Shown here: positions 33,901 to 44,945 of the stretch, piece by piece
Layout of the letters: the number at the start of each line of letters is the position of its first letter
Position numbering within the stretch: position 1 is the first letter of the stretch
Assembly (NCBI GenBank): GCA_026874595.1
Contig: CM049306.1
Coordinates: 41,538,019-41,602,018, forward strand
Origin: Sipunculus nudus
Taxonomy: Eukaryota > Annelida > Sipuncula > Golfingiida > Sipunculidae
Reading direction: 5' to 3'
Length of the DNA: 64,000 bases
Notes under the pieces: generated by a model
What the model saw: the letters and a program-made list of their open reading frames with translations, nothing else
Told to the model about the DNA's origin: nothing
Databases searched by the model: none
Made by a program: the position numbers and the translations under genes

Positions 33901-36664
33901 TTTCGTAAATAGGGGTACTAAACATCAATTTACTGAATATATTAGCAGCAAAATCAACACCATTTTTCAATCATGCACTTAGTATATCAATTTATGCACT
34001 AACTACACTAAATTGTAGAAAGGACATTTTTCTTCTTAATACTTGTACATTTGATTTGCTAAGAATATTTATTATTTTAACTCTTAATTACAAAGAGGTT
34101 ACCTTGAATTTAGCACCGACATTTTTTTCCCAACTTATTTCGAAAGCTAAGCTCAAGAACTTATTTCGAAAGCAAAGCTCAATCTAAATAGTAAATACTT
34201 CAATATTTATAATTCGTAAAACTTATTTTTTTTCTAGTGCTGACGTAACATTCGGAGTACCGAAGACCGTGAGCGCCACTTTACACCATAATGGCGTCAT
34301 CAACTGGAATCCACCGGTCACTTATCAAAGTTTATGCGCTATCAATGTTGAGCTGTTCCCGTTTGACAGCCAAGAGTGTTACCTGAAATTTGGATCTTGG
34401 ACACACGATACGTTTGCGGTTGATATTCGGCATTTCAAACATGACGAAGGCTATGATTTAGCAGACGTCATCAGTAATGGTACAGACATAGAACAGTACA
34501 GCATAAGTACAGAATGGGACATACTTAGTATGAACGCAAAGTGGTATGCTAAAAATTACCCCTGCTGTAACAGCGCCTTCTCGGATATCAAATTTAACTT
34601 TACTATCAGACGGAAAACACTATTCTACACTATCAATCTTGTGATACCATGCGTGGCCATTTGTTCACTGACCATAATGGTGTTTTACTTACCAGCGGAG
34701 TGCTGTGAAAAGATCACGCTTTGTACCACAATTCTGACCTGCTTGACCTTCTTCTTGAACTTGGTACTAGATATCAATCCTCCAACTTCAAAAGCCACGC
34801 CGCTGATCGGAAAATACATACTCTTCACAATGTTTGTTTTGGTGTTCTCAATCTTTATGACCGTCTTTGTATTAAACATACACTTTCGGACGCCGGCTAC
34901 GCATACTATGTCACCGCTCACACGTCATATATTCCTTGAGTTTTTACCCAAGTTATTACTTATGCGACCACCGATGTCGAACAAGGTTGGCCATCCCACT
35001 ATGAATGGCGTGGTGCTGCGAGGGTTCTTTCGCAGTAACAGACATTTCAGTACAGACATGTCGGCACTTGATGATGATTATCCAACCACCGGGCGTCGAC
35101 AGTTCAGAGGCTTTAGAAAGTCCGGGAACCTGTCAACAGCTGCCCGTCAGGCCATGATAGGTGTGGGCATGGTGGCTAAGCACCTCCGGGAACAAGATGC
35201 TGAGAAAAAGGTGAGGGGGTCGTCTATGATTAACATCGCTGATATAGTCAAGTCTGTACCATCCGAGTCCGAGTGCATGTCCATGTAACGGCCACACGTC
35301 AGAGTCCAAGTCAGAGTCTTCAGGTTCTAGTCCAATTAAGTCCGTCATCTTCGAATTCAAGTCGTTTGGAACCTGAGTCCAAGTTTAATGCAGATCTTCT
35401 TATTAAAACAAATCTAAAAGGGAAATTTGAGATTTTCACCTATATTTTAACTTAATTTAATGAATTTACACATGTTTTTACATGAATGTTTGATCACACT
35501 TGGCTTCCGATGAAGAGCTTAAGCTTAGTAAAGATAATCCATTTATTTTAATATTCTACTAGGAATTCGCACATGTGTGTAAGACTTAACCTTCTACTGG
35601 ACTTGATAGACTCTCGAGTCTAAGTACGAGTCCCTTGAAGGTGGACCCGAGTCCTACATCACTGATTAATATTGTCATAATACGTACGTTTGGCAATATT
35701 CCATTGTTTCCATGGGGCGGGTTACGTTGTCAGCCGTGTTTATTTGTTCTTTATTCGTTGTTTTATTTGCTTTGCTTGATTTCTTTGTCTGGACGCGGGG
35801 TTACCTGTAAACTCTTGCGTGTCAACTCTTTCTTTAAAATATTTTGGAGGGATCCGAAATAAGTCACGGGAGACCCCATTAAATTTGGGTAACGATCGGG
35901 ATGACGAGGGGCGGATCAAGTCGGATATTAAAATATTTTGTAGAAATTGTTTGAACGCGTTATGTCTGTTTTCACCCTTCATTGATATCTATTAGGACAA
36001 AATTACATCTGAGCCCTGATATTTTGTTGATAATTGCACAACACAGGCTTCTCAGCTTCATGTCGGGCATTTTAATTTGACTATACTTTTTTGGATTTAA
36101 CACCATATAACTCAGTTTCGTGATGTAACAAGAATGTGTTTTGGTGTAAGTATTTTGCCACACACTCCATTCACTCGGTTATATTTAATTCTGTAACCTT
36201 CTTTGTTGTTACTTTTCATGCCTCAACTTTTTTTTGTGTTTGTTAGAATGGTTTTGTGACAAGAGTGCAACAGCAAATATCATCCAGCTTGCTTAGCACT
36301 CAAGAACCTTTTCCCCGGTTTTTTTGTGAAGAGATTTAATCTCATTTTTTAAATTACTTTCCCAGTCTGAACAGTACCAAGTGCATTACCATAGCAAAAG
36401 CAGGAATGACTAACGGCAGAAGTTTGGGGCTTTAAAAAGGCAAATAAACCTTTTGTAACATTTAAGAAACCATTTTATTTGTGCTGGTTTAAAGTGGTTC
36501 AATTGTGTTTATTTTCGCAGGCAAAGGAGGACTGGCAGTACATCGCCCGGGTGATGGACCGGTTTTTCTTGTGGACGTTTACGGCAGTGTGTGTGGTGGC
36601 GACGGCGGGCATGTTCCTGGCCGCCAAAGCACAGGAGGACAAACGCCAAGCCATAGACCAGTGA
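30802..36664 (+). CDS. Receptor gene B: nicotinic-type Cys-loop channel subunit, alpha-type
   Basis: Joined exons 30802-30999, 33111-33155, 33630-33739, 34238-35210 and 36521-36664 give 489 aa. The first true ATG is 30802; the open frame upstream has only TTG. It has a hydrophobic signal peptide (MLFLLLPVLLLLG), loop [13 protein letters not shown], Cys-loop C151/C165 with FPFD, loop B GSWTHD and loop C NYPCCNSAFSDIKF. The vicinal pair C227/C228 classes it as alpha-type and able in principle to supply a principal face. The second loop-C aromatic is Phe232, not Tyr, and the loop-D Trp is Arg78. M1 has Pro255-Cys256. M2 has E275 at -1', T285 at 9', N292 at 16' and D296 at 20'. M3, a cytoplasmic loop and M4 follow, with an unusually short C-terminal tail (KRQAIDQ). 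Closest relative in the window is gene A. Confidence 0.93.
32119..32180. repeat. (AT)n microsatellite, interrupted
   Basis: Runs of AT broken by TTTA and AAATA, about 60 bp. Confidence 0.9.
32402..32625. mobile_element. Foldback / MITE-like 224-bp palindrome
   Basis: Two arms of about 112 bp meet at 32513/32514 (CCTAAACCGGTTTAGG) with essentially no spacer. The outer ends read GTATCCGCACTTGGT and ACCAAGTGCGGATAC. Inside, AAACCGGTTT recurs several times, and the central 80 bp of each arm match almost perfectly. The structure fits a non-autonomous DNA transposon of the foldback type. I could not identify a target-site duplication with confidence. Confidence 0.85.
33111..33155 (+). CDS. Gene B exon 2 (45 bp, loop D)
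   Basis: DEKNEMFTINVRLKQ between CATGTACAG and GTGAGG. The loop-D Trp position is Arg. Confidence 0.92.
33630..33739 (+). CDS. Gene B exon 3 (110 bp, loop A)
   Basis: QWEDYVLTWDPSEY through WIPDIVLYN, acceptor TTTTGACAG and donor AACAG|GTAACC, phase 2. Confidence 0.92.
34238..35210 (+). CDS. Gene B exon 4: Cys-loop, M1-M3, cytoplasmic loop
   Basis: 973 bp, acceptor TTTTTTTTCTAG, ending DAEKK at AAG|GTGAGG. The frame runs on for 25 codons past the donor to TAA 35286-35288, into a GAGTCC-rich dispersed repeat. Confidence 0.93.
35262..35665. repeat. GAGTCC/AAGTCC-rich dispersed repeat, copy 1
   Basis: It begins at the gene B exon 4 read-through with GAGTCCGAG and AGAGTCCAAGTC motifs, continues through TTTACACATG...CTTCCGATG, and closes with CTCGAGTCTAAGTACGAGTCC. 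A longer diverged copy with the same order of landmarks lies at 54165-54690. Confidence 0.65.
35666..36520 (+). other. Gene B intron 4, remainder
   Basis: No coding signal. The overlapping open frames on both strands at 35635-35982 look accidental. Confidence 0.6.
36521..36664 (+). CDS. Gene B exon 5: M4 and C-terminus
   Basis: It enters after ATTTTCGCAG with AKEDWQYIARVMDRFFLW, then M4 TFTAVCVVATAGMFLAA. Stop TGA 36662-36664. Confidence 0.92.
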   Translation, partial: AKEDWQYIARVMDRFFLWTFTAVCVVATAGMFLAAKAQEDKRQAIDQ

Positions 36665-37960
36665 TCATTTTATAAAAAAGTATCCAGAGAGTTTCAGAGG
36701 ACCTAAACGCAACTACATATATTCGGGTTTAAAGGGCACAAACGAGTATTTTATTGGGCCGCGTGGGATCCATAAAAGACCTCTGCTTTTACTTTGCATG
36801 TAGACTTATTATATACCTCTTGTGGATGTATATATTCATGCATATGAGTACCTTTGCGACTACTGACAAAATACGTTACAGACGCTACTGTTGATACAGA
36901 CAATCGACAGAACTAATTACAAGTAAGATGATCAACGTACAGCATGCATCTGCTGTAAGGAGGTTATGATTTCGCCCGTTTTTACTTGTCAACAGGATTA
37001 TGCCCTGGTATTGGTATGCGTTCTACGGTGTACCATTTTAGTCAGATATGGTGGAGTTTTCCAGGTGTTTATTTCTACCTATTTAATCAGAGTAGTGTGT
37101 TCGGAAAACAACTTGAATCATACGTTTTGAAGACTGCGTTAATATGAAAAATAACAGATCCTGAGATGTTGGTGTCGTTTTCATATGCTGTCAGGATGAT
37201 AATTTTACATTGTACTGTAAAAAATGACTTAACTGTCATCATTAAAACATGTAATTCAAAGTTATGAATTGTTTTCTGGTCATTCTGTTCACATGTGCGT
37301 ATTTCTGTCATGAAATTGTATTATTTACTAAAGTTTTCGCATAGTGATGATACACTAGTTTTCCGGATAAAATATATTATACCATTACATCGATCTGTTT
37401 TCAGAGAAAAATATATAATATTGAATAAAGCTTAAATTTTCCAATATATGATGTATTTATAAAGTAGAAATGTGCTTTTTATGCAAGTTCAAAGGTATTA
37501 TTAAGATCGGCATGTAATGTTTAAGGATAATCCGGTAAAGTCAGTACTAAAAAAAAACTGTGACGATTAAATATGACACAGTAGATCAGCTCTGAATAAC
37601 ATTCAAATATAAGCAGCAGTTTCTTCAATAATTATTATGCAGCCTTGATGCTGATCCCTTCTGTTGGTTTATTGCTTTTTAGGAAATTAGTGCTGGTGTC
37701 ATTTCTATGATTTCAATGTAAACCAATGTGTGATAGTATTTCAGAAATACGGTGTTGTAGCACACAAATAAGGGGGGCATTTCAGTCAGATCGATATCTT
37801 TATCATCCTGCAAACTTTGTATTAACTGTGACAAAAGTTTAAAATTGCGTGTAAAAAATACTTTAAAAAAGATGAGACTCCAAATGGTAAAATACAACTA
37901 AATCAACTTGAAAAACTGCACGGTACGTCTACAAAGCAAGTAATATATATATATATAAAT
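36665..37960. other. 3' flank of gene B
   Basis: AT-rich, without coding signal; it should contain the gene B 3' UTR. Confidence 0.5.
37424..37429 (+). promoter_or_regulatory. Candidate polyadenylation signal for gene B
   Basis: AATAAA, the first clear one downstream of the gene B stop codon (about 760 bp). No transcript evidence. Confidence 0.25.
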
Positions 37961-37969
37961 ATATAGTCC

Positions 37970-38130
37970 AGGGTTAAAACACTCAGTTCTCTCCGCTGGG
38001 GACCCGGGTTCGATCCCGGCGTATCTATGAGAGCCAGAGGTAGCGGCCCGTCGAGGTATGGTTGTTTTCTCCTGGTTCTTTGGTTTCCTCTAAATCTAGA
38101 CACTACCGAACGCTAGCACCTGAGTCATGG
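37970..38130 (+). mobile_element. tRNA-derived SINE remnant
   Basis: A perfect RNA polymerase III B box, GGTTCGATCCC (38007-38017), sits in a tRNA 3'-half context (GACCCGGG...CCCGGC). It is followed by GAGCCAGAGGTAGCGG and a GTTTTCTCCTGGTTCTTTGG / TTTCCTC core resembling conserved SINE central domains. The A-box half is degraded, so this is a SINE relic and not a tRNA gene. Confidence 0.65.
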
Positions 38131-38189
38131 ACGCTGCCTCGTTTAGTTATATTAACTGTGTAAAACAAAGTAATTATATATATTCATCA

Positions 38190-39360
38190 TGCAGTGTTTC
38201 ATCAGTTTCTGCAGACTGGTGGCGCCATCCAGGTCTTCGAATTTTTACGCATTTTTCTCTCTTGTTTTTAAACCCTCAAAGCGAGGTTGTCTGTTAACAG
38301 GGCACAAAGCGTCACCATTTGACCTGAAATCTTCTTACTTAACATCCAGGGAGGTCCATGAAAAATCACCTTGGAACCTGAATTTAGGTCTCTGTTATCC
38401 ATAACCTCCGAGCTAACTGGCTCAGAAGTACCCCCCCCCCCCCTTGAATAATTAACAATCGATATAAAAGCTCCAGTATCTGAACAACTAATGCACTGAT
38501 TACCATGATTCTTTCCGTGCATATTGACCATGGAGTGCTTCATCAGTTCCTTCAGACTGGTGGCGCCACCTGTAATTTTTTCCCCAATTTGGACGCCTTT
38601 ATTTTATTATTATTTTTTTTTAGACCTAGATTTTTCTAAGTGCACATCCAGGGAGGTCCATAAAATCACCTTGGAAACCTGAAATTAGGTCTTTGTTATC
38701 CTTATTCTCTGAGGTATGGACCGTATAAGTACCCCACAGAATAATTGAAAATTTTGTACCAAAGCTCCGGTATCTGAATAACTTATGCATTGATCGTCCG
38801 TCCGGCCGTCCGTTAACAGGGCACAAATCGTAACCATAAAGCCTAGAATCATGAACCTCTGCATCCTCGAAAGTTCTCATAGCCTGAAATGAGGTCACTG
38901 TGACCTATATTTTTTTTAGTAACGGAGCCTGTTTAAACGCCCCCCCCCCCGCCCCGAAAAATTTAATATATCCACTAATTAACAGATTCCTCAGGAACGG
39001 TTTGATGGGTTGTCAGCAAATTTGGTGTGCTTATGGGTCTTAAAGAGCCTTAGATACTGGGCATGAATGGTGGCGCCACATGCATTATCTTAATTTTTAA
39101 GAATATTTACTTGTATTTTTTAGAACACTAGGTCTGTTAACAAGGCACAAATCGTACCCGTAATGACTAAAATCATGAAACTCTGCATCCTGAGAGTTCC
39201 TTGAACGTTCTCACCAGAAATCTTAATCAGTACCTGTGACCTATATTCTCCGTGTTACGCGGCATGTTTGAGCACCAAAGAAATAATGCAAAATACACAC
39301 AAATTGCCAGTTTCCTCAGGAACGGCTGGATGGCTTGTTACTAAATTCTTCGACTGTAAA
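38190..39360. repeat. Tandem/dispersed repeat with GTGGCGCCA and AACAGGGCACAAA motifs
   Basis: Three diverged units contain in order ATCAGTT...AGACTGGTGGCGCCA, TTAACAGGGCACAAA, CATCCAGGGAGGTCCAT, ACCTTGGAA.CCTGAA and GTTATCC, or truncated forms. GTGGCGCCA starts near 38219, 38560 and 39060. C13 (38431-38443) and C11 (38940-38950) runs sit at equivalent places in two units. Confidence 0.75.
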
Positions 39361-40763
39361 AGGTTGGCGTGGTCTTGCAATAGCGGGCTTAGTTAATAAC
39401 ATAGATTGTCCATAAGCTACTGCGAACAAAATTTTTTAATCGCTGTAGATGCTCGATATTCAAATAATAATAAAAAAATAAGGATTCTGTTCTACTGACA
39501 TATTACGTTTGTTCTAACAGCTAGAACATTGGGTGAATTTAAGAATTTGAAAAAAAAACTGAAATATTAAAAGTAACTGTGACTTGACTTACAGTTATTT
39601 ATAAAGTATGAATTTAACTGGTTTATTTAACTGCTATCCTGTATAGAAATCTTATTTCATAAAAAATTGTAAATATCGAAATAGGAAGAGTCGAGTTGAT
39701 TTTACTACCAGCAACTTCATACATAAACAAAATCAATTTATTTTATTTATGTTTTTATACATCAAATGTATAAAAACTGTTTAAAGCCTGTCTAAAATAA
39801 AACACTAAAGAATATAGAAATAGAAGACCACATATTCACAAATTGATTCGCAGAAAGGCTCAGAGACGCTGAATAAACTTTGAAAAAAGTCTTCCAGGTA
39901 GCATTCATAAACATTCCTTGGCTGGGTTGTAACTTTCAGAATCTTTACGTTAAGTGCGGATGCTGGCAACAATAAAGTTAACATAACTGTTACTAAGGCT
40001 TTGGTGTCACCATAAAACTAGACTGACACAGGTGATCCTTGTTATTATGTCATAAAAGAAGCAAAACAGTGCAAAGCCGACGTTGTTAAGATAGCAGAGT
40101 AAAGCGGAGCACTCAGAGTTAGCCCATGTATTCTTTGTGTAAGAATAAAAGTGACCTTCTCTGTTAACGTCAGCGTTATGATGGTTCACAGAACCCCTAT
40201 CACATAACAGACTTAAGGTGCCATCTGACGCATACCTGGCGTGGCCTACCGACCTGAGACAACCCGCAGGGCACCCCCCTGTTGTAACCTGGTCCTTTTC
40301 TGCACTGCAGGATACAGTGACTCCATGTGAAAATGTCAAACATTCCTCGCAAAGGTTGGCTGGTTACAGCCAGATGGGTATAGCCTTGTTGCATGTTGTA
40401 GCAAGTCACGTGACCTCATTTACTGGAGTTAAAAATAAAAACAATAATAATGATCTGACAGTCGAAAAAACAAGGACGTAACAATCAGCAAGCATCCAGC
40501 CAGACATCCTTTGGATTGTTTGATCTTTGGGAACTCAAGTGGTTGTTGATAGCTCCGGCTCAGGGCCTCCGTATAGGTAAACAAAGGTATCGCCCAGGTA
40601 CCACTGGATCATCCGAGAACCGTTGTCGAGGGTGCAGGTGGTCCCCCATGGCTGGTTTTTCTTTCAGTTCAGGCAACAGGTAACATTTTTATACATTTTC
40701 AAATATTTTTTTTTACTAAGAATAGGTTATTCTAATTAAAAAATAGTAGCTTCCACTGATGTT

Positions 40764-40815
<52 letters not shown>

Positions 40816-42195
40816 TGACACTTCTGCAACCCAGATGCATTTGTTGTGTGAACCTATACTTTTCACCACCAACCTGTGTACATCTGTTTTGCAGAGATAA
40901 CTTTCTTAAAGTTTATATTTATCAATAATTTTCTATAGAAAGCCGCATATGGAAGTGACGGTAAACGTGGAAATAAAGAATTTAACAATAAATATCAGGA
41001 TTATGTTTTATAACTTTATAGTTGTTTCACAATGACCTGACAGTGTCCCTGTATGAGTAGCCATCTTTGTTTGAGCTAGTCATATTTAATGCTAGGATTA
41101 AACCGTGTATACGGTTTCTTGGTCGCGTTTCCGCGGAAAATTATTTGGATGAAGCGAGGTATTCTGCTCGCGGAAACGTGATCATGGAAAAGGGGCCTGA
41201 GGCTGTTTTTTGCAGGAGACCAATGACCTTGAACTATATAAGTGTGACTGAAATGTTGTTTAATGTAGATTGATTTCTGATATTTTAAAATAATTTTATA
41301 TTTACCTGCCTTGATGAAAATAAGGCCATTAAATATCTTACCATTTTTCCCTCAAGATATCACTAACAAAAGTTTCCATTACAAAAAACTATAACGGACT
41401 ATAATAACATCGGCTTAAGTTATTTTATACAACCTGACTAATCAGATGTAACGATGTTCAACTTAGGGGGATATTAAACCAAACACTATTCTAGTTATTT
41501 ATTTTACAGGCCGTTCATAATAACTGATACTATATAAAGCATATATAATCCCGAAAACTTATCATTTATATGTTAATATATACATATATTATAATACGTA
41601 GGTCACAATGAGATCAGGGTGACCATACAGTGCTTAGCACTAAATAGACAAGAAAACCAGCTGTTGGGCTCTTTGTATTCTTTCCAGACATACATGGTTC
41701 CGGCCGGACTGGCTAGCACTTTTGTGTACATTCTTTTGTGGGTTGATGACTGGTTCTCACCTGGACAACCTGTATTCATTTCCAGCTCCTGTCAAGACCA
41801 ATACAGGCGTCCGGCATTTATCTAGCCTTGGCCAGAAACCGTGAGGTCACAGCTATCCGGCATCTGGTTGTGTTTACATCGGCCATTAAAGAGATCCCAG
41901 CATGACTCGGATGGTATAAATCTGCTATTCAATAAACACGAAGATTCAGTTCTCTCCAGACCAACACACCAATCAAGATACGGAGGGCCTGTGTTACTTC
42001 AAAGGAAAATGATGTATACCAATATGTCGAAAAGTGGTGCTAATTTACAACTTCACAATACTTAGCACTATAGGCTACGTCATATAATCTCTACCATAAA
42101 ATAAAGGTATTCAAAGGAGCAGTTTATCCGTGGTTATTAAAGACGATTTTTTTTTTTGAATCACTTTGATGGAGTGAAGCATATTCCTCACCAAA
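39361..42195. other. Spacer and 5' flank of receptor gene C
   Basis: No gene I can support. It contains a TA microsatellite (40765-40812) and an inverted repeat with 10-bp arms, CGTTTCCGCG (41126-41135) and CGCGGAAACG (41169-41178). GC content is somewhat higher at 40200-40670 and 41680-42010; the latter may include the gene C promoter or leader, though no core element is clear. Confidence 0.45.
40765..40812. repeat. (TA)n microsatellite
   Basis: About 48 bp of TA dinucleotides. Confidence 0.95.
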
Positions 42196-42432
42196 ATGAA
42201 GAGGACATTATTCATAACGTCTCGTGACGTAAGGTGGGTCGCCATGGAGACCACCTTCCTCGTTCTCCTGAGTGTTTTAAATGGCGTGCTACCTGATCCG
42301 GACTCACGGAGACTTTATCATGATTTGTTTGTCAAGAGTGACTACAACAAGAACATCCGGCCGCGTCCTCACCGGCTCACCAATGCTACGACTGTTAAAC
42401 TAGGGATCAGCCTGACCCAGCTAGTCAACGTG
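42196..42432 (+). CDS. Gene C exon 1: signal peptide and N-terminus
   Basis: Seventy-nine codons. The signal core is TTFLVLLSVLNGVLP, followed by LYHDLF.KSDYNKNIRPRP. Donor GTG|GTAAGT. Initiation at 42196 or 42244 is undecided. Confidence 0.83.
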
Positions 42433-44903
42433 GTAAGTCCCTCGTCACAACCCCTAATGCAATAATAGGTATATTAAAATAAATTATCATAGGAAGTTGT
42501 AAATTCGTTGTTTCCCTACTGAAACAACGTCCAATTTTGTAATGATTATAATATAAATTGTTCATTCGTTGTTTCTCATAACCAGTATTGTACAATGGCG
42601 TAACCTAGTGCAATAATTATAAAATATGGGATTGCAACTCTATTGTTTCTCGAATACGCACAATCGTAATAACGTTTATTAATATCACAATTGTTACATT
42701 AGGGTTCCGATTGAAAAAAATGGTATTTTTTTATTGTATACAACATTTTACACAAACATAATACAAAATTTAATACAACAGCTTACACACACATAAATAC
42801 AATGTTGAAAACAACACATTGACATTTATAACAGAAATACATCAGAGCTAAGTCAAAAGCATTTATAAGAGAGGCAATAACCTTATATAATTACAAAATA
42901 CATGTTGGTATAGTGATATTTATATTATGAGACAAAAAAGTGACATATTGTGTTTTTTCGGGAGGTATGAATTAAATCTTGAATTGTTATCTTTCATGTT
43001 TGAGACTGAGTACGTTGACAATCATTGAATTTAGCATGACAGTGTTCTATAAATATAAAGACTAAATTGCATTACAATAGTAATATGTCATATTAAAGGA
43101 ATATGATAATTGTAAACCGTACATCAAAGTTAATTTAAATTACATGAAAGTGTTTTCTACAAAAAGTGGATTCCATTTTTTAAAGTGATTGATATAATTC
43201 CTTTCTTGTGAGCAAGAAAAATGGTATTACAATAGGGTGTTAGGGGTAAGAACCGTTTAAGCTGGTGTGCCTTTGCCCATGGGCATTGCCTATGCCTATG
43301 CATATGCTATACAGCAACTTTTAGTTCCAAGTCACCAAATGACTATCGGTCATGTATTTCTGTATTTGCAAAGAACATAAGTAATATACGAAAGGATAAA
43401 TATTCAGGTCTTATGGAGTTATTTTAACAAAATATAATGTCATTTATCAATTTATGTGCAACTTATCACAGTTGTGTTTATAACAATCACTTACTATTTC
43501 TTTATTAACGAATCACTACTAAATACTGTTGCGATATACGCGTGTTTTTTTGTTGTTTTTTTTTGTAGTGTTTCATTTAATTCACAGAAAATTCTGACGA
43601 CATTGATATAACAACTACAGCAGCAATAGTTAGTATTCAATGCCGTGTTAATACAAGTGAAGAGGACTGTGACAGTCCGTCGGCTATAGACTTTATAATT
43701 GCGTATTCTCCCTCAGCATACTGTCGATCACTCGTATCACTTTCGACCATAAAATATACGCATGAACGTGGTTTTTCTGCTAATGATTTTAACAATGCCT
43801 TCCCCTGATATTTAAATTACTGTAAATACCAGTAACACCGTCGGTTATAAGAAGTGTTGGGGGGGGGGGGGGGAGGGGGAAGCTAGTGGAACGTATTTAG
43901 AAAAGCATAATGAACCGCTAATAAGCTAATATTTAACTAAAACTTTTATGACTGCTTTCGCCTTCGTGTCACTGATCGTGTGCACACTCAAACGCTTGCA
44001 TGTACCCGAACGGTACATGTATATCCATGTACTGGATAAAGTTATCGTTATTTAATGCAGATATTTATTGTACATGAGTTTCTCTGTAGCATATGTTATT
44101 GATGATATTTTCAGGATGTGAAGAACCAGATTATAACAACAAATGTTTTTGTGGAACAGGTCAGTAAGTCTACAAACCTTTAACAAATCATGTATTTAGG
44201 ATCTCTTATATATGGGGGAATTATTGGTTATAGGTCCTTGAAAGCACAGCACATTTGTGTTTTTAAACCTAAATGATTCCAGATGAAATACATAAATACA
44301 CTGTGCTTCAACAGAGTAATATATATGTAGTCTTAAAAATAAAAACACACACCAGTTATATATGTTCGGTATAAATGTTCCATAGTTGATAAAAATCCAT
44401 GGAATAAGTTAATAAGCAGATTTTGTGTAACCGCATTATGTTTAATATAAATCTTCAAGCTTCTTTTCATCATTCGCTGATAATTAACATATTCCTTACA
44501 ATTAGGCATGTAATATTCATGATAATAAACCAAACATAGACAATCGTGTGCTCAATATATATTATTGCAACTCTCTTTTTACACTAGATGAAGGTAATTT
44601 TCTGCGATTTTAAATAAGCTCAAATACCAGTGGACTTTTCATATTAACCATGTAAAGAATTTTAAGATCTAATTTAATTATATTTCTTCATTCAAAACTG
44701 AAGATATGCAATGTGTATTAATGTTAAGTTTGTATTTATTACATTTTAATCTATAGGAATGGGAAGATTACAAACTGAGATGGAATCCTTCAGATTATGC
44801 CAATATTTCACGTATGTACGTTCCTCCTCAAGATATATGGACGCCAGATGTCGTGCTTTACAACAGGTTAGTGGTTTAAAATCAGTCAACTTAATTATGC
44901 TGA

Positions 44904-44945
<42 letters not shown>

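Noticed and set aside
34269-35288. Intronless 339-aa receptor starting in exon 4
   Set aside because: Its start is a GTG inside the extracellular domain and it lacks loops A and D and M4; upstream and downstream exons complete it.
38007-38017. Functional tRNA gene
   Set aside because: Only the B box and 3'-half context are present; no A box or acceptor stem pairs, and a SINE-like body follows.
40007-40481. Overlapping frames on both strands in the spacer before gene C
   Set aside because: Locally GC-richer sequence gives open frames on both strands; no domain, splice pattern or signal supports any of them.
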